NCBI RefSeq assembly: GCF_000290615.1
Contig: NZ_ALAS01000103.1
Coordinates: 1 to 49,239 of the forward strand
Reading direction: 5' to 3'
From: Heyndrickxia coagulans DSM 1 = ATCC 7050
Lineage (GTDB): Bacteria; Bacillota; Bacilli; Bacillales; Bacillaceae_C
Length of the DNA: 49,239 nt
This document shows, piece after piece, positions 1 to 8,911 of this stretch. Position numbers and translations under genes: made by a program. Below the pieces are notes generated by a model, which worked only from the letters and a program-made list of their open reading frames with translations, did no database searches and was not told the origin of the DNA. Position 1 is the first letter of the stretch, and the number at the start of each line of letters is the position of its first letter.

Positions 1-104
1 AAGTAAAGCACGGTAGCCGAAAGTGTACAAAAAGAGTGTCTTGGAATACCCGATATTTAAACCTTGTCGAGAAAAACTTGACACATACTACAGCCCGGCA
101 CGGA

Positions 105-132
105 TTGACATTTTTTCAATTCTGTATATAAT
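105..132 (+). promoter_or_regulatory. sigma-A promoter of tRNA-Leu
   Basis: A consensus -35 box TTGACA (105-110) and a consensus -10 box TATAAT (127-132) are separated by 16 bases, and the tRNA begins 35 bases downstream. Both boxes are perfect matches, as expected for a strongly expressed stable-RNA gene. Confidence 0.8.
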
Positions 133-166
133 AGAATAGTGATGTTTGTCACGAATTCAATGATAT

Positions 167-248
167 GCCGGTGTGGCGGAATTGGCAGACGCGCACGACT
201 CAAAATCGTGTTCCTTCGGGAGTGTCGGTTCGACCCCGACCACCGGTA
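167..248 (+). tRNA. tRNA-Leu, anticodon CAA
   Basis: The sequence folds as a class II tRNA. The acceptor stem pairs GCCGGTG (167-173) with CACCGGT (241-247), with a G-U first pair. The anticodon stem CACGA/TCGTG encloses the loop CTCAAAA, giving anticodon CAA, which reads UUG. A long variable arm (TTCC/GGGA region) follows and the T loop is GGTTCGACCCC. The long variable arm and the A73 discriminator fit leucine. CCA is not encoded: the bases after A248 are TCG. The gene stands alone between its own promoter and terminator. Confidence 0.96.
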
Positions 249-262
249 TCGTGTAAAAATCA

Positions 263-292
263 GGGTTCTCACATTGTGGGAGCCCTTTTTTA
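263..292 (+). terminator. Rho-independent terminator of tRNA-Leu
   Basis: GGGTTCTCAC (263-272) pairs with GTGGGAGCCC (276-285), closed by a three-base loop and followed by a run of T. It lies 15 bases after the tRNA. Confidence 0.85.
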
Positions 293-397
293 TTCGTTCT
301 GCGTGCCGGGTTGAAAAAATGAGGCCCGCGATCCGTGTGCAGTTTTGGGGGAAAAGGAAGAGTGAAAGAAAAGAAGTTACAGCCCATAAAATGAGAC

Positions 398-425
398 CCC
401 CTCCTTCGATCGTGTGAAGGAGGGG
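398..425 (-). terminator. Possible terminator hairpin downstream of the broken minus-strand gene
   Basis: CCCCTCCTTC (398-407) and GAAGGAGGGG (416-425) form a perfect 10-bp stem. Read on the minus strand it is followed by only a weak T tract (TCATTTTAT), so it may be a terminator for the gene ending at 514 or simply an inverted repeat. Confidence 0.45.
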
Positions 426-513
426 ACCGGGGTGCCGGAAAAGAATACCATCCCGGTTTACTACCTGCCTGTTTTAACAGAACAGGGTGTTACCGCCTTA
501 AACGAAGCTGGAA

Positions 514-939
514 TTACTGCTGGTACAAAATCGTCTGGGCCACGCCTATAAAGTACTCTGATTCTATAATAATATGGTTCAACACCACTTTAGCTGTCGG
601 GTTGGTGCTGATCGGTTCACTTGCTTCCATAAGCGTGCGGCAAAACCGGATAAATTGTTCACTCTGCTGTAAGCAAAATTGGGTGAGTTGCAAAATATCC
701 TGGTAGAGTGCCTGAGAAACTTGTCCGTTTGAACGATTCACCGTCTCAATATACCTTATTACGCGATGATGTGCCTCTGAAAAAGCTTTTTCCCATCCCT
801 GTAATGCCTCCACATATTTTTGCTCAAGATTTCTGACAAGCTCCCGGATCACAATCGTATGTTCTTCTTCCTGGTGTTTCTAAAACTCAGCCTCATCCAG
901 TACACGAAGAGTCATTTGATTCCCATAATAATACTGCAT
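514..939 (-). pseudogene. Helical-bundle protein (DUF2935-like), interrupted by an in-frame amber codon
   Basis: One continuous reading frame of about 140 codons runs from the ATG at 939 (preceded by GGAGG eight bases upstream) to the stop at 514. A TAG at 882-880 splits it after residue 19. Around the stop the protein reads VLDEAEF-stop-KHQEEEHTIVIREL. From memory this resembles the DUF2935 family, where a tryptophan is usual at the stop position (EFWKHQEEEH), so a single TGG to TAG change explains it. The remainder is a glutamate/glutamine-rich helical protein with no signal peptide. The family assignment is from memory and uncertain; the shared frame on both sides of the stop is seen directly. 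Function unknown. Confidence 0.65.
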
Positions 940-1247
940 AGCCGCATCCTCCATCCTATTGGTCACTTCATACATATTCAAAGGATGGGGCAGTAGAACA
1001 AGACAAGGGGTTGTGTACTGGTACGAAAACCGTTGGACTATCTTCCTGTTGCTTATTTTAAGAGCCATCGTGTGCAAGGCCGCTTTTTGCCGGAAAGGCA
1101 GCCGCGGGCACTTTCTTTGATGATTTGCACCGGGATAACGGCAGAACCCGGAAAAAAACCGGCCTAAAAAGAAGAGCGCGCGATTTTAAAAAGTCCGCTT
1201 CCTTTGCTATCCTTTAAGTTACAAACAGAAAAGAAAGGAATAGCGAA
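940..1247. other. Intergenic region, no convincing gene
   Basis: This stretch lies between the divergent broken gene and the GDSL esterase. An open frame continues upstream of the 939 start on the minus strand but has no ribosome-binding site and no recognisable protein. I see no tRNA, repeat or clear terminator. Confidence 0.5.
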
Positions 1248-2048
1248 ATGAAGAAGCATTTAATTTCTGCCATCTCCATTGTTTCCGCCGTGTCAGCACT
1301 GTTGTTTCTGGCCGGCCTGTGGATGGTTTTTGAAGACCAGCAGGCGAATACCGGCGTAAAGACGGAAAATACCGGAACTGGCAAAAACACGAAAAAAGCG
1401 GGCAATACAAACGAGATCACGATTACAGCAATCGGCGACTCGCTGACAAGGGGGACGGGGGATACAGCCGGAAAGGGGTATGCCGGTTATACTGCGGATG
1501 AGGTAAAGAAAAAAACAAAGAAGGCTGTTCTGTTGCAAAACAATGGGATCAAAGGGCTTACATCAAGCGGGCTGCTGGAACAGATCAAACAGCCGCAAAT
1601 CAAACGTGAACTCCGGAGTGCGGATATCATTTTGCTGACGATCGGCGGTAATGATTTGTTTGCAGGCGGGGAGGCGCTTGGCCATTTGGATAACGCTTAT
1701 ATCGAAAAGTTGGAAAAGCCTTATTTGGTCCATTTAAAACAGATCTATGCAGGGATCCGGGCGGTAAACAAAACGGCAACCGTCTATCACGTCGGGCTGT
1801 ATAATCCTTTTATTGATCTGTCTCAGGCGAAAACCACCTCTGCGATCGTCCGGAAATGGAATTTTGATTCGGCTTCCGTCGCAGCTGATTTTCCAAAGGT
1901 GGTCTATGTGCCGACATTTGACCTTTTTGAACTGAATGTGAACGACTATTTGTACAGTGACAAATTCCATCCGAATATGGCCGGTTATCAACTGATCGGA
2001 GAGCGTGTTGCTTCCCTGATCCATTTCCGGGAGGAGAAAGCGAAATGA
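1248..2048 (+). CDS. Membrane-anchored or exported SGNH/GDSL esterase-lipase
   Basis: A 266-residue protein of the SGNH/GDSL hydrolase superfamily, which cleaves ester bonds with a Ser-Asp-His centre. Residues 7-28 are a hydrophobic segment after a KK N-terminus, so it is probably secreted or anchored outside the membrane, followed by a Thr/Asn/Lys-rich linker (30-55). Block I is IGDSLTRG with the nucleophile at Ser65; block III is GGND (133-136); block V is the DKFHPN motif near residue 240, supplying the catalytic Asp and His. It resembles B. subtilis YpmR-like proteins. AAAGGAA precedes the ATG. Its stop overlaps the start of the ABC ATPase (ATGA), so the three genes from 1248 to 3933 are translationally coupled. 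The substrate is unknown. Confidence 0.88.
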   Translation: MKKHLISAISIVSAVSALLFLAGLWMVFEDQQANTGVKTENTGTGKNTKKAGNTNEITITAIGDSLTRGTGDTAGKGYAGYTADEVKKKTKKAVLLQNNGIKGLTSSGLLEQIKQPQIKRELRSADIILLTIGGNDLFAGGEALGHLDNAYIEKLEKPYLVHLKQIYAGIRAVNKTATVYHVGLYNPFIDLSQAKTTSAIVRKWNFDSASVAADFPKVVYVPTFDLFELNVNDYLYSDKFHPNMAGYQLIGERVASLIHFREEKAK

Positions 2049-2956
2049 CGGCTATTCCCGCACTTAAGGTGCTCAATGTAAGGAAAAAAATTGGCAGGAA
2101 AGAAATCATCAAAGGCATCAGTTTTGAAGTAATGCCGGGAGAGGTGTTCGGGTTTCTCGGTCCGAACGGGGCAGGGAAGACAACAACGATCCGGATGCTG
2201 ACAGGCCTGATCCGCCCGACTTCGGGAAAAATTTTCATTGGCGGAAAAAACGTCCGGACCGAGTTTACGGAAGCAATGAAAAATCTCGGCTGCATTGTCG
2301 AAAATCCGGAGATGTACCCGTTTTTGACCGGCTATGAAAACCTTGCCTATTTTGCGCGGATGGATCCGTCCATTCCGAAAAACAGGCTGGATGAAGTGGC
2401 AGCGCTCGTTGGCTTAAGCAGCCGGATCCATGATAAAGTGAAAACATACTCTCTCGGCATGCGGCAAAGGCTTGGCATTGCCCAGGCGCTCCTTGGGAAC
2501 CCGAAGCTTTTGATTCTTGATGAACCGACAAACGGGCTTGACCCGGCAGGCATCCGGGAAATGCGCGAGTTTATCCGGTCGCTTGCTGAAAAAGAGCATT
2601 TAAGCGTCCTCGTTTCTTCGCATTTGTTAAGCGAGGTGCAGCTGATGTGCGACAAGGTGGCCATTATCCATAACGGCCGGGTGGTCCGCACCGGGAATGT
2701 ACATGAGCTGCTTTCCGAAAAAGCGCGCACCTTTTGGAAAGCAGTCCCGGCAGAAAAAGCGCGCACCTTGCTTCAGGCGGAAACACAGGTGGCAGAGGGG
2801 GAAGACGGCCTCCTTATCACCCCATATGATGAAGAAAAAAATGCTTTATGGAACGAGATGCTCGTGCAAAACGGGGTCCGGGTAAAAGAAATAAAAGCCG
2901 TGCTGCCGGCGCTGGAAGATTTGTTTTTGGAACTGACAGGGGGCAGGAAAAAATGA
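2045..2956 (+). CDS. ABC transporter ATP-binding protein (BcrA/CcmA type exporter)
   Basis: A 303-residue ATPase subunit. Walker A is GPNGAGKTT near residue 39, the signature is YSLGMRQRL near 137, Walker B is LLILDEPTNGLDP, followed by the switch histidine in LVSSHLLSE. The roughly 80-residue C-terminal extension is typical of ABC-2 type exporters, the bacitracin-exporter-like family, which pump drugs, lantibiotics or lipids or act in sporulation. It overlaps the esterase gene by four bases upstream and the permease by four downstream, so ATPase and permease form one transporter. The substrate cannot be read from sequence. The esterase coupling suggests an envelope-related role, which is inference. 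Confidence 0.9.
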   Translation: MTAIPALKVLNVRKKIGRKEIIKGISFEVMPGEVFGFLGPNGAGKTTTIRMLTGLIRPTSGKIFIGGKNVRTEFTEAMKNLGCIVENPEMYPFLTGYENLAYFARMDPSIPKNRLDEVAALVGLSSRIHDKVKTYSLGMRQRLGIAQALLGNPKLLILDEPTNGLDPAGIREMREFIRSLAEKEHLSVLVSSHLLSEVQLMCDKVAIIHNGRVVRTGNVHELLSEKARTFWKAVPAEKARTLLQAETQVAEGEDGLLITPYDEEKNALWNEMLVQNGVRVKEIKAVLPALEDLFLELTGGRKK

Positions 2957-3933
2957 TCCGACTCATATACAATGAACAGCTGAAGCTTTGGAAGAAAAAG
3001 CGGATTCTTGTTATTATCCTGATTATCGCCTGCCTTGTTCCCATTTTTACCTACGCGCAGTACAAAGAATCAAAAGCGCTGCAGGAAAAAATCGGGACAA
3101 GCGACTGGCGGGTGCAGCTCCAGAAACAAATTGTCGATACGCAAAACCGGCTTGGATCGGCAAGCCTTTCCGATGATTTCAAAAAATATTTGCGTATGAC
3201 ATTGAGCCAGGAACAATATTATCTCAACCATAACATCAATCCGAACGCGCCGGGCGCCCCGACGTTTATGCGGGTATTTATTGAAAATGCGATCGGGATG
3301 CTTTTGCCGCTGTTCGTCATGGTGGCGGCGAGCGATATCGTGTCTGCCGAGGCGGGCAGCGGGACAATCAAATTATTGCTGACGCGCCCCGTGAAAAGAT
3401 GGCGCATCCTGCTTAGCAAATACATTGCCATGCTGCTGTCCGTTTCGTTTATTTTGCTGTGCACAGCCGTTTTTACCTATGCCATTTCCGGAATAGTATT
3501 CGGCTACCGCGGCTGGAACATGCCAATGCTTACCGGTTTTACGATAAAAGGGGACGAGCTCCTTACTGCACATGTGCATGCTGTCCCGCAATGGAAATAT
3601 TTGCTCATGGCGTTCGGCCTTGCCTGGTTTGTCTGCGTCGTTTCAGGCAGCCTCACGTTTATGCTTTCTGTCCTGTTGCGCAGCACGGCCGCCGTAATGG
3701 GGATTATGTTATCCTCATTGATTGCCGGCGCGATTTTGACCAACATGGTATCGGCCTGGCCAAGCGCAAAATATTTGTTTATGGTGAATTTGCAGCTGAC
3801 GAATTATCTCAACGGCACAAGCCCGCCTGTTGAAGGCATGACGCTCGGATTTTCGGTTGCTGTGCTGCTTGTATGGCTTTTTCTTTCGCTTATGGTGTCT
3901 TTTGTTGTGTTTACGCAACGGGATGTTTATTAA
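2953..3933 (+). CDS. ABC-2 type transporter permease
   Basis: A 326-residue membrane protein starting at the ATG that overlaps the ATPase stop (ATGA at 2953). The first membrane helix is near residues 17-36. An extracellular, Gln/Lys-rich domain of about 80 residues follows, then five further hydrophobic segments from about residue 108 to the C-terminus, the usual six-helix ABC-2 layout. The segment MVAASDIVSAEAGSGTIKL followed by LLTRPVKRW is the conserved coupling region of this family. It is the membrane partner of the preceding ATPase. A longer open frame extends back into the ATPase gene but lacks a ribosome-binding site. Confidence 0.88.
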   Translation: MIRLIYNEQLKLWKKKRILVIILIIACLVPIFTYAQYKESKALQEKIGTSDWRVQLQKQIVDTQNRLGSASLSDDFKKYLRMTLSQEQYYLNHNINPNAPGAPTFMRVFIENAIGMLLPLFVMVAASDIVSAEAGSGTIKLLLTRPVKRWRILLSKYIAMLLSVSFILLCTAVFTYAISGIVFGYRGWNMPMLTGFTIKGDELLTAHVHAVPQWKYLLMAFGLAWFVCVVSGSLTFMLSVLLRSTAAVMGIMLSSLIAGAILTNMVSAWPSAKYLFMVNLQLTNYLNGTSPPVEGMTLGFSVAVLLVWLFLSLMVSFVVFTQRDVY

Positions 3934-4051
3934 GAAAAACGGAATTCCGCCAATTTCCGGTAAAATTTTTTCGCTGCATTAATACAATGATAAAGCAGGA
4001 TTTTTTACGGGACAGCGCGAATTTCGTATGATAAGCAAAGGGGGAGATGCT

Positions 4052-4585
4052 GTGTTTCAACGGTTTATCGTTGGGATGGGGATTGCTGTGTTTATGTTTA
4101 TTGCAGGTGTCACGTATTTTTACTTTAACAAAGGAGAAGCAATTGCAACGGAGGCAGCACCTTCGAAAAAACCGGCTGCAGAGGAAGAGACGGCTGCAAA
4201 AGCGGTTATACAGGCAAGTTTCCGCCAGAAGACGCCTGAGCGCAAACTTTCGGCATACAAAAGCATGAACGAAGAAGAATTGGTGCAGGAAGTACATAAT
4301 ATGACGCATCAAAAAGTGGCGGCAAATGAAAAATGGGGAGCTTCCGAAATCACAGAAGAAAAGGTGGACGCCCTGTATTCGGCGATCAGCAATCAAACTT
4401 TTGCGGATACAGAACTGCAGGATATGCTGCTCGGTATATTAAAACCGTGGAAAAAAGGCGATTTCAGCAATGCGGTGAAGGCCCATAATGAGATTTGGGC
4501 TTACCAGAAAGGCAACATCGGAAAAGCGGAGCGGCGGTTGACGCCTTCTGAAGAAGCGGCATATATTAAGGAAAATTTCAAATGA
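4052..4585 (+). CDS. DUF6241-like membrane-anchored protein
   Basis: A 177-residue protein with one N-terminal membrane segment (about residues 5-22) and the rest probably outside the cell: an Ala/Glu/Lys linker, then a helical domain with MTHQKVAANEKWG and a C-terminal RRLTPSEEAAYIKENF. This matches my memory of DUF6241 proteins in Bacillales, whose function is unknown. I prefer the GTG at 4052 because GGGGGAG lies five bases upstream; the ATG at 4028 has no ribosome-binding site. The gap of about 120 bases after the permease suggests a separate transcript. The FMN reductase follows 18 bases downstream, so the two may be co-transcribed. Confidence 0.72.
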   Translation: MFQRFIVGMGIAVFMFIAGVTYFYFNKGEAIATEAAPSKKPAAEEETAAKAVIQASFRQKTPERKLSAYKSMNEEELVQEVHNMTHQKVAANEKWGASEITEEKVDALYSAISNQTFADTELQDMLLGILKPWKKGDFSNAVKAHNEIWAYQKGNIGKAERRLTPSEEAAYIKENFK

Positions 4586-4603
4586 CATCAGGAAGTGGAA
4601 ACG

Positions 4604-5161
4604 GTGAAAATTTTAGGTATATCCGGCTCGCTTACCGGTGAGAAGACCTCCATTGGTGTATATGAGGTGCTTATGGCAATTAAAGCGGAAGATTCGGAAG
4701 CGGAAACTGAACTGCTCGATTTAAAAGATTATGAAGTGGAGTTTGCAAGAGGGTTTCCACTTTCTTATTACAATGATGATACGATTGCGGCCGTTAATAA
4801 AATGCTGGAAGCGGATATCCTTGTTTTTGGCTCGCCGGTATACCAGGTGTCCATTACAGGCGCTTTGAAAAATCTGCTCGACCATTTGCACCGCGATGCT
4901 TTTCAGTCCAAAGTATGCGGTATTGTGATGAACGGCGGCTCGGACAAACATTTTCTTGTTGCTGAATACCAGCTGAAACCGGTATTAACCTTTTTAAAGG
5001 CCACCTGTGCGGTCCGCAATGTTTTTATTCACAATGATGATTTTAATGAGGACAATGAAATCATCAATACCGATATCCAGGCACGCATCCGAAAGCTTGC
5101 GCATGAACTGTTGCAATTGGGAAAAGCTTTCTCCAGAGGCAATCCTGGAAATTTGGGATGA
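4604..5161 (+). CDS. NADPH-dependent FMN reductase family protein
   Basis: A 185-residue flavodoxin-like protein. It opens with a beta strand followed by GISGSL, the phosphate-binding loop for FMN, and carries the family motif FGSPVYQVSITGALKNLLD, where the GSPVY turn contacts the flavin ring. Such enzymes reduce free FMN, quinones, azo dyes or chromate using NAD(P)H. The GTG at 4604 is preferred because AGGAAG lies at proper distance; GTG 4595 sits directly against that site. It follows the DUF6241-like gene closely. The exact substrate is not predictable. Confidence 0.85.
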   Translation: MKILGISGSLTGEKTSIGVYEVLMAIKAEDSEAETELLDLKDYEVEFARGFPLSYYNDDTIAAVNKMLEADILVFGSPVYQVSITGALKNLLDHLHRDAFQSKVCGIVMNGGSDKHFLVAEYQLKPVLTFLKATCAVRNVFIHNDDFNEDNEIINTDIQARIRKLAHELLQLGKAFSRGNPGNLG

Positions 5162-5279
5162 TGCACTTTTGCAGCATGGTGCTGCAGCCGTTGCGCGCGG
5201 GCGGTAGCGTATCATCAGCGAAGCTTAGCGCAGGCGTGCTTAAAGCGAAGGAAGGCGCCGGATATTTTTGCCGCTATCT

Positions 5280-5342
5280 TGCCGCATGCATGCAGCACCA
5301 GCAGAAGGATGAAAAATTCGGGCAATTTTTTAGGATAGACAG
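5280..5342 (+). repeat. Dispersed intergenic repeat, copy A
   Basis: This segment matches the element at 17008-17074 over its length. Both begin TGCCGC with a small hairpin, then share GCACCAGCAG, an ATGAAAA core and the tail TTTTTAGGATAGACAG. Neither copy lies in a gene. Confidence 0.6.
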
Positions 5343-5395
5343 AAGGCGAACACTTTTCCACGCTTTCTGAACGTTGTATCGTTCTTTAGGAAGAA

Positions 5396-5431
5396 TAAAA
5401 AAAAGCGCCGGCGGGCAGCCGGCACTTTTTT
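5396..5431 (-). terminator. Rho-independent terminator of pflA, bidirectional
   Basis: GCGCCGGC and GCCGGCAC form a GC-rich stem flanked by A8 on one side and T6 on the other. It ends minus-strand pflA and could also stop plus-strand transcripts from 4604-5161. Confidence 0.85.
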
Positions 5432-6167
5432 ACTGCAATTCCCTTTTCAAAATCTGTTCTGCATGTGCAACTTGTTCTTTTGTCGGCGGTTCGACACCTT
5501 TGAGGGGGTAGTCAATGCCGAGCGCCTCATATTTGTAGACACCTAACTTATGGTACGGAAGGATTTCGATTTTTTCAACGTTTGGCAGGGAATGGATAAA
5601 ATCAGATGTTTTTTGCAAATCTTCTTCAGAATCGAAGCCGGGAACGAGCACATGGCGGATCCAGACCGGAATATGCTTGTCAGCGAGATACCCGGCGAAA
5701 TCGAGAATATGCTCATTTGACATGCCGGTGAGCCATTTATGCTTTTCCGGGTCAATATGCTTGATGTCCAGCAATACAAGATTTGTATATTCCATCAATT
5801 CATCCAGTTTTTCCATAAACCGCGGGCTGCGCGAGAAACATCCGCCTGCTGTGTCAATGGCAGTATGGACGCCAATTTCTTTGCACGCTTTAAACAATTC
5901 GATCAGAAAATCGAGGTGCAAAAGCGGTTCGCCGCCGCTCACTGTAATGCCGCCGTGGGAAGCTTCAATAAAAGGCAGGTAATCGCGCACATCACTCATA
6001 ATCTCTTCGACGCTCATTTCATTGCCTTCATTGATTTTCCACGTATCCGGGTTATGGCAAAATTTGCAGCGCAGCGGGCAGCCTTGCGTAAATACGACAT
6101 AGCGGATGCCGGGCCCGTCAACCGTGCCAAATGATTCAGTGGAATGAATGCGCGTTGTCATGTTCAT
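5430..6167 (-). CDS. pflA: Pyruvate formate-lyase activating enzyme
   Basis: A 245-residue radical SAM enzyme that installs the glycyl radical on pyruvate formate-lyase in the cytoplasm. The radical SAM cluster motif CPLRCKFC places the three iron ligands at Cys30, Cys34 and Cys37. The GGEPLL motif for SAM binding and the N-terminal [14 protein letters not shown] signature are typical of PflA. I use the ATG at 6167 because AGAAGGA lies ten bases upstream; the TTG at 6176 is too close to that site. It lies about 80 bases downstream of pflB on the same strand, so the two form an operon. Length and order match the family. Confidence 0.96.
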   Translation of the reverse strand: MNMTTRIHSTESFGTVDGPGIRYVVFTQGCPLRCKFCHNPDTWKINEGNEMSVEEIMSDVRDYLPFIEASHGGITVSGGEPLLHLDFLIELFKACKEIGVHTAIDTAGGCFSRSPRFMEKLDELMEYTNLVLLDIKHIDPEKHKWLTGMSNEHILDFAGYLADKHIPVWIRHVLVPGFDSEEDLQKTSDFIHSLPNVEKIEILPYHKLGVYKYEALGIDYPLKGVEPPTKEQVAHAEQILKRELQ

Positions 6168-6246
6168 CTCAATCAAATCCTTCTATATAGATTCCCCATA
6201 AGTTAAGTGTTAAATAGGGGGGAGGGGGCATGCCGCCCGAATCAGT

Positions 6247-8511
6247 TTACATCATTTCATGGAACGTCCGGTTAATGACTTCAAGCTGTTGTTCCCTTGT
6301 CAATTTGATGAAGTTTACCGCATATCCCGATACACGGATCGTCAATTGCGGATATTTTTCCGGATGATCCATCGCATCCAGCAATGTTTCGCGATGCAGG
6401 ACGTTGACGTTTAAGTGGTGCGCTTTTTTCGCCATATAGCCATCCAGCATGCCGTCCAGGTTGGAGACCTGTGTTTCTTCTTCGTGTCCGAGCGCTTCCG
6501 GGACAATCGAGAAAGTGTTGGAAATGCCGTCAAGCGAATATTTATAAGGCAGTTTCGCAACAGATGTCAACGATGCGACTGCGCCGTGCGAATCGCGGCC
6601 GTGCATCGGGTTTGCGCCAGGGGCGAACGGTTCGCCTGCTTTCCGGCCGTCCGGTGTGCTTCCTGTTTTCTTGCCGTATACGACGTTCGATGTAATCGTC
6701 AGGATCGAAGAAGTATGGACAGCGTTCCGGTAAGTCGGATATTTTTGCAGTTTTTGCATAAACGATTTGACGAGATTGACGGCAATTTGGTCGACGCGGT
6801 CATCATTGTTGCCGTATTTCGGATAATCGCCTTCGACTTCATAGTCAACGGCAAGGCCATCTTCGTCACGGATGACTTTTACTTTCGCATATTTGATGGC
6901 GCTTAGAGAGTCGGCCGCAACAGACAAGCCGGCAACGCCGCAAGCCATCGTGCGCAGTACATTGCGGTCATGCAATGCCATTTCAAGCCGTTCGTAGCTG
7001 TATTTGTCATGCATATAATGGATGATGTTTAAAGCATTGATATAAACGCCTGCAAGCCAGTCAAGCATCCGGTCGTATTTTTCCATTACTTCATCGTAAT
7101 TGAGATATTCCGAAGTGATCGGCTGGAACGGAGGTGCGACTTGCATTTTATACCGTTCATCAACGCCGCCGTTAATCGCATATAGCAAAGCTTTTGCCAG
7201 GTTGGCGCGGGCGCCGAAGAATTGCATTTGTTTGCCGATCCGCATCGCCGATACACAGCAGGCAATGCCGTAATCATCGCCGTATTCTTCACGCATTAAG
7301 TCGTCGTTTTCGTACTGGATGGCGCTCGTCTTGATCGACATTTTCGCGCAATATTGTTTCCATTTATCCGGCAGTTTCGTCGACCAGAGCACGGTCAGGT
7401 TCGGTTCCGGCGCAGGGCCGAGGTTGTCGAGCGTGTTCAGGAAGCGGAACGAGTTTTTCGTAACGAGCGTACGGCCGTCCAAAGCCATACCGCCGATCGA
7501 TTCTGTTACCCATGTCGGGTCGCCGCTGAACAGTTCATTATATTCTTCCGTCCGTGCAAATTTGACGAGGCGGAGTTTCATGACAAAGTGGTCGACGAGT
7601 TCTTGTGCTTCCCGTTCAGTCAAGACGCCGTTTTTCAAATCTCTTTCAATATAAATGTCAAGGAAAGAGGATGTGCGCCCAAGGCTCATGGCCGCGCCGT
7701 TTTGTTCCTTAATGGCAGCCAGATACGCGAAATACAGCCATTGGAAAGCTTCTCGTGCGTTTGAAGCCGGTTCGGAAATATCGAATCCGTAGCTTTGTGC
7801 CATTTGTTTCAATTCCTGCAATGCGCGGATTTGTTCCGAATGTTCTTCGCGTTCGCGGATGACTTCTTCTGTCATCAAGCCGCAGCCGATTAAGTCAAGA
7901 TCTTTTTTCTTTTGTTCAATTAAATAATCTACCCCGTAAAGTGCAACGCGCCGGTAGTCGCCGATAATGCGGCCGCGACCGTAAGCATCCGGAAGGCCGG
8001 TTACAATGCCTGCATGCCGTGCAGCTTTGATTTCCGGCGTGTAGGCATCGAATACACCCTGGTTATGGGTTTTCCGCCATTCTGTAAAAATATGTTTGAT
8101 TTCCGGATCAATTTCATAGCCGTAAGATTTTAAGGCGCTTTCTGCCATCCGGATTCCGCCAAACGGCATCATCGAACGTTTGAACGGTTTATCGGTTTGG
8201 AAACCGACAATTTTTTCAAGTTCTTTGTTTAAATACCCCGGGCCATGCGATGTAATGGTGGATACAATTTTCGTATCCATATCCAGGACGCCACCTTTTT
8301 CGCGTTCCTGTTTCGATAGTTCCATGACCTGGTCCCATAATTTTAAAGTGGCTTCAGTCGGACCGGCAAGGAAGCTTTCATCGCCTTCGTAAGGGGTTAC
8401 ATTTTTCAAAATAAAGTCCCTTACGTCGATTTCTTTTTGCCAGTTTCCTCCTTTAAAGCCTTCCCATTGTTTTTTAGAGAGCGGTGCTTTTGTCAGCAAT
8501 TGTTCAGTCAT
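6247..8511 (-). CDS. pflB: Pyruvate formate-lyase (formate acetyltransferase)
   Basis: A 754-residue glycyl radical enzyme that converts pyruvate and CoA to acetyl-CoA and formate under anaerobic conditions. The adjacent catalytic cysteines are Cys418 and Cys419 ([12 protein letters not shown]), and the radical glycine is Gly729 in RVSGYAV near the C-terminus. Both sit where they do in the classical enzyme, and the length is full. AAAGGAGG precedes the ATG by ten bases. pflA follows. The promoter region holds a strong sigma-A promoter with an overlapping catabolite-response element, so control by carbon supply and oxygen or redox is likely. B. subtilis 168 lacks this gene, which points to a mixed-acid or lactic fermenter. 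Confidence 0.97.
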   Translation of the reverse strand: MTEQLLTKAPLSKKQWEGFKGGNWQKEIDVRDFILKNVTPYEGDESFLAGPTEATLKLWDQVMELSKQEREKGGVLDMDTKIVSTITSHGPGYLNKELEKIVGFQTDKPFKRSMMPFGGIRMAESALKSYGYEIDPEIKHIFTEWRKTHNQGVFDAYTPEIKAARHAGIVTGLPDAYGRGRIIGDYRRVALYGVDYLIEQKKKDLDLIGCGLMTEEVIREREEHSEQIRALQELKQMAQSYGFDISEPASNAREAFQWLYFAYLAAIKEQNGAAMSLGRTSSFLDIYIERDLKNGVLTEREAQELVDHFVMKLRLVKFARTEEYNELFSGDPTWVTESIGGMALDGRTLVTKNSFRFLNTLDNLGPAPEPNLTVLWSTKLPDKWKQYCAKMSIKTSAIQYENDDLMREEYGDDYGIACCVSAMRIGKQMQFFGARANLAKALLYAINGGVDERYKMQVAPPFQPITSEYLNYDEVMEKYDRMLDWLAGVYINALNIIHYMHDKYSYERLEMALHDRNVLRTMACGVAGLSVAADSLSAIKYAKVKVIRDEDGLAVDYEVEGDYPKYGNNDDRVDQIAVNLVKSFMQKLQKYPTYRNAVHTSSILTITSNVVYGKKTGSTPDGRKAGEPFAPGANPMHGRDSHGAVASLTSVAKLPYKYSLDGISNTFSIVPEALGHEEETQVSNLDGMLDGYMAKKAHHLNVNVLHRETLLDAMDHPEKYPQLTIRVSGYAVNFIKLTREQQLEVINRTFHEMM

Positions 8512-8632
8512 TTTAAATTGGCCTCCTTTAAGCCTATTAATGAGCTGCCTTCAGAATTGGATGTTTGTTTGTTAAATAGTGAACATTTCTTATTACGCCT
8601 TCATTTTAGCACGGGCAATTTTAAAAAGATAG

Positions 8633-8646
8633 TGATAGCGTTCACA
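8633..8646 (-). promoter_or_regulatory. Catabolite-response element (CcpA cre) at the pflB start site
   Basis: TGTGAACGCTATCA on the minus strand matches the cre pattern TGWAANCGNTNWCA at all but one defined position. It abuts the -10 box, so it would cover the transcription start. CcpA bound here would be expected to repress. Confidence 0.65.
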
Positions 8647-8674
8647 TTTTAGGGCCGGAAAATGCAGTTGTCAA
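8646..8674 (-). promoter_or_regulatory. pflB sigma-A promoter
   Basis: Reading the minus strand, TTGACA (8674-8669) and TAAAAT (8651-8646) are separated by 17 bases, about 135 bases upstream of the pflB start codon. The -35 is a perfect consensus. Confidence 0.72.
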
Positions 8675-8744
8675 AGAATGTTCAAAACATTTGGCCGTAG
8701 ATATATAATAGAAAAATGCGATGAAAGCGTGTTATAACACAAAT

Positions 8745-8815
8745 TGATCAGTTTTTCACATGATTATTTTTCTTGGAAGGAGTTTGTAATTTGGTAACAT
8801 GATCAATATTTCACA
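8745..8815 (-). promoter_or_regulatory. Paired CRP/FNR-like boxes upstream of pflB
   Basis: Two copies of TGTGA-N6-GATCA lie on the minus strand at 8815-8800 and 8760-8745, 55 bases apart. A perfect 12-base palindrome GTGTTATAACAC sits at 8729-8740. All lie 55 to 140 bases upstream of the pflB -35, a position suited to an activator or a redox repressor. The regulator is not identified. Confidence 0.4.
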
Positions 8816-8911
8816 AAATAGACACAGCCAGATGAAAGCGGTTGCGGTATATTTTTCGTGTAAGCTTGAATTTTTTGCTTACATTTAAAAGCTGGATCAT
8901 GGTATTCCCCC

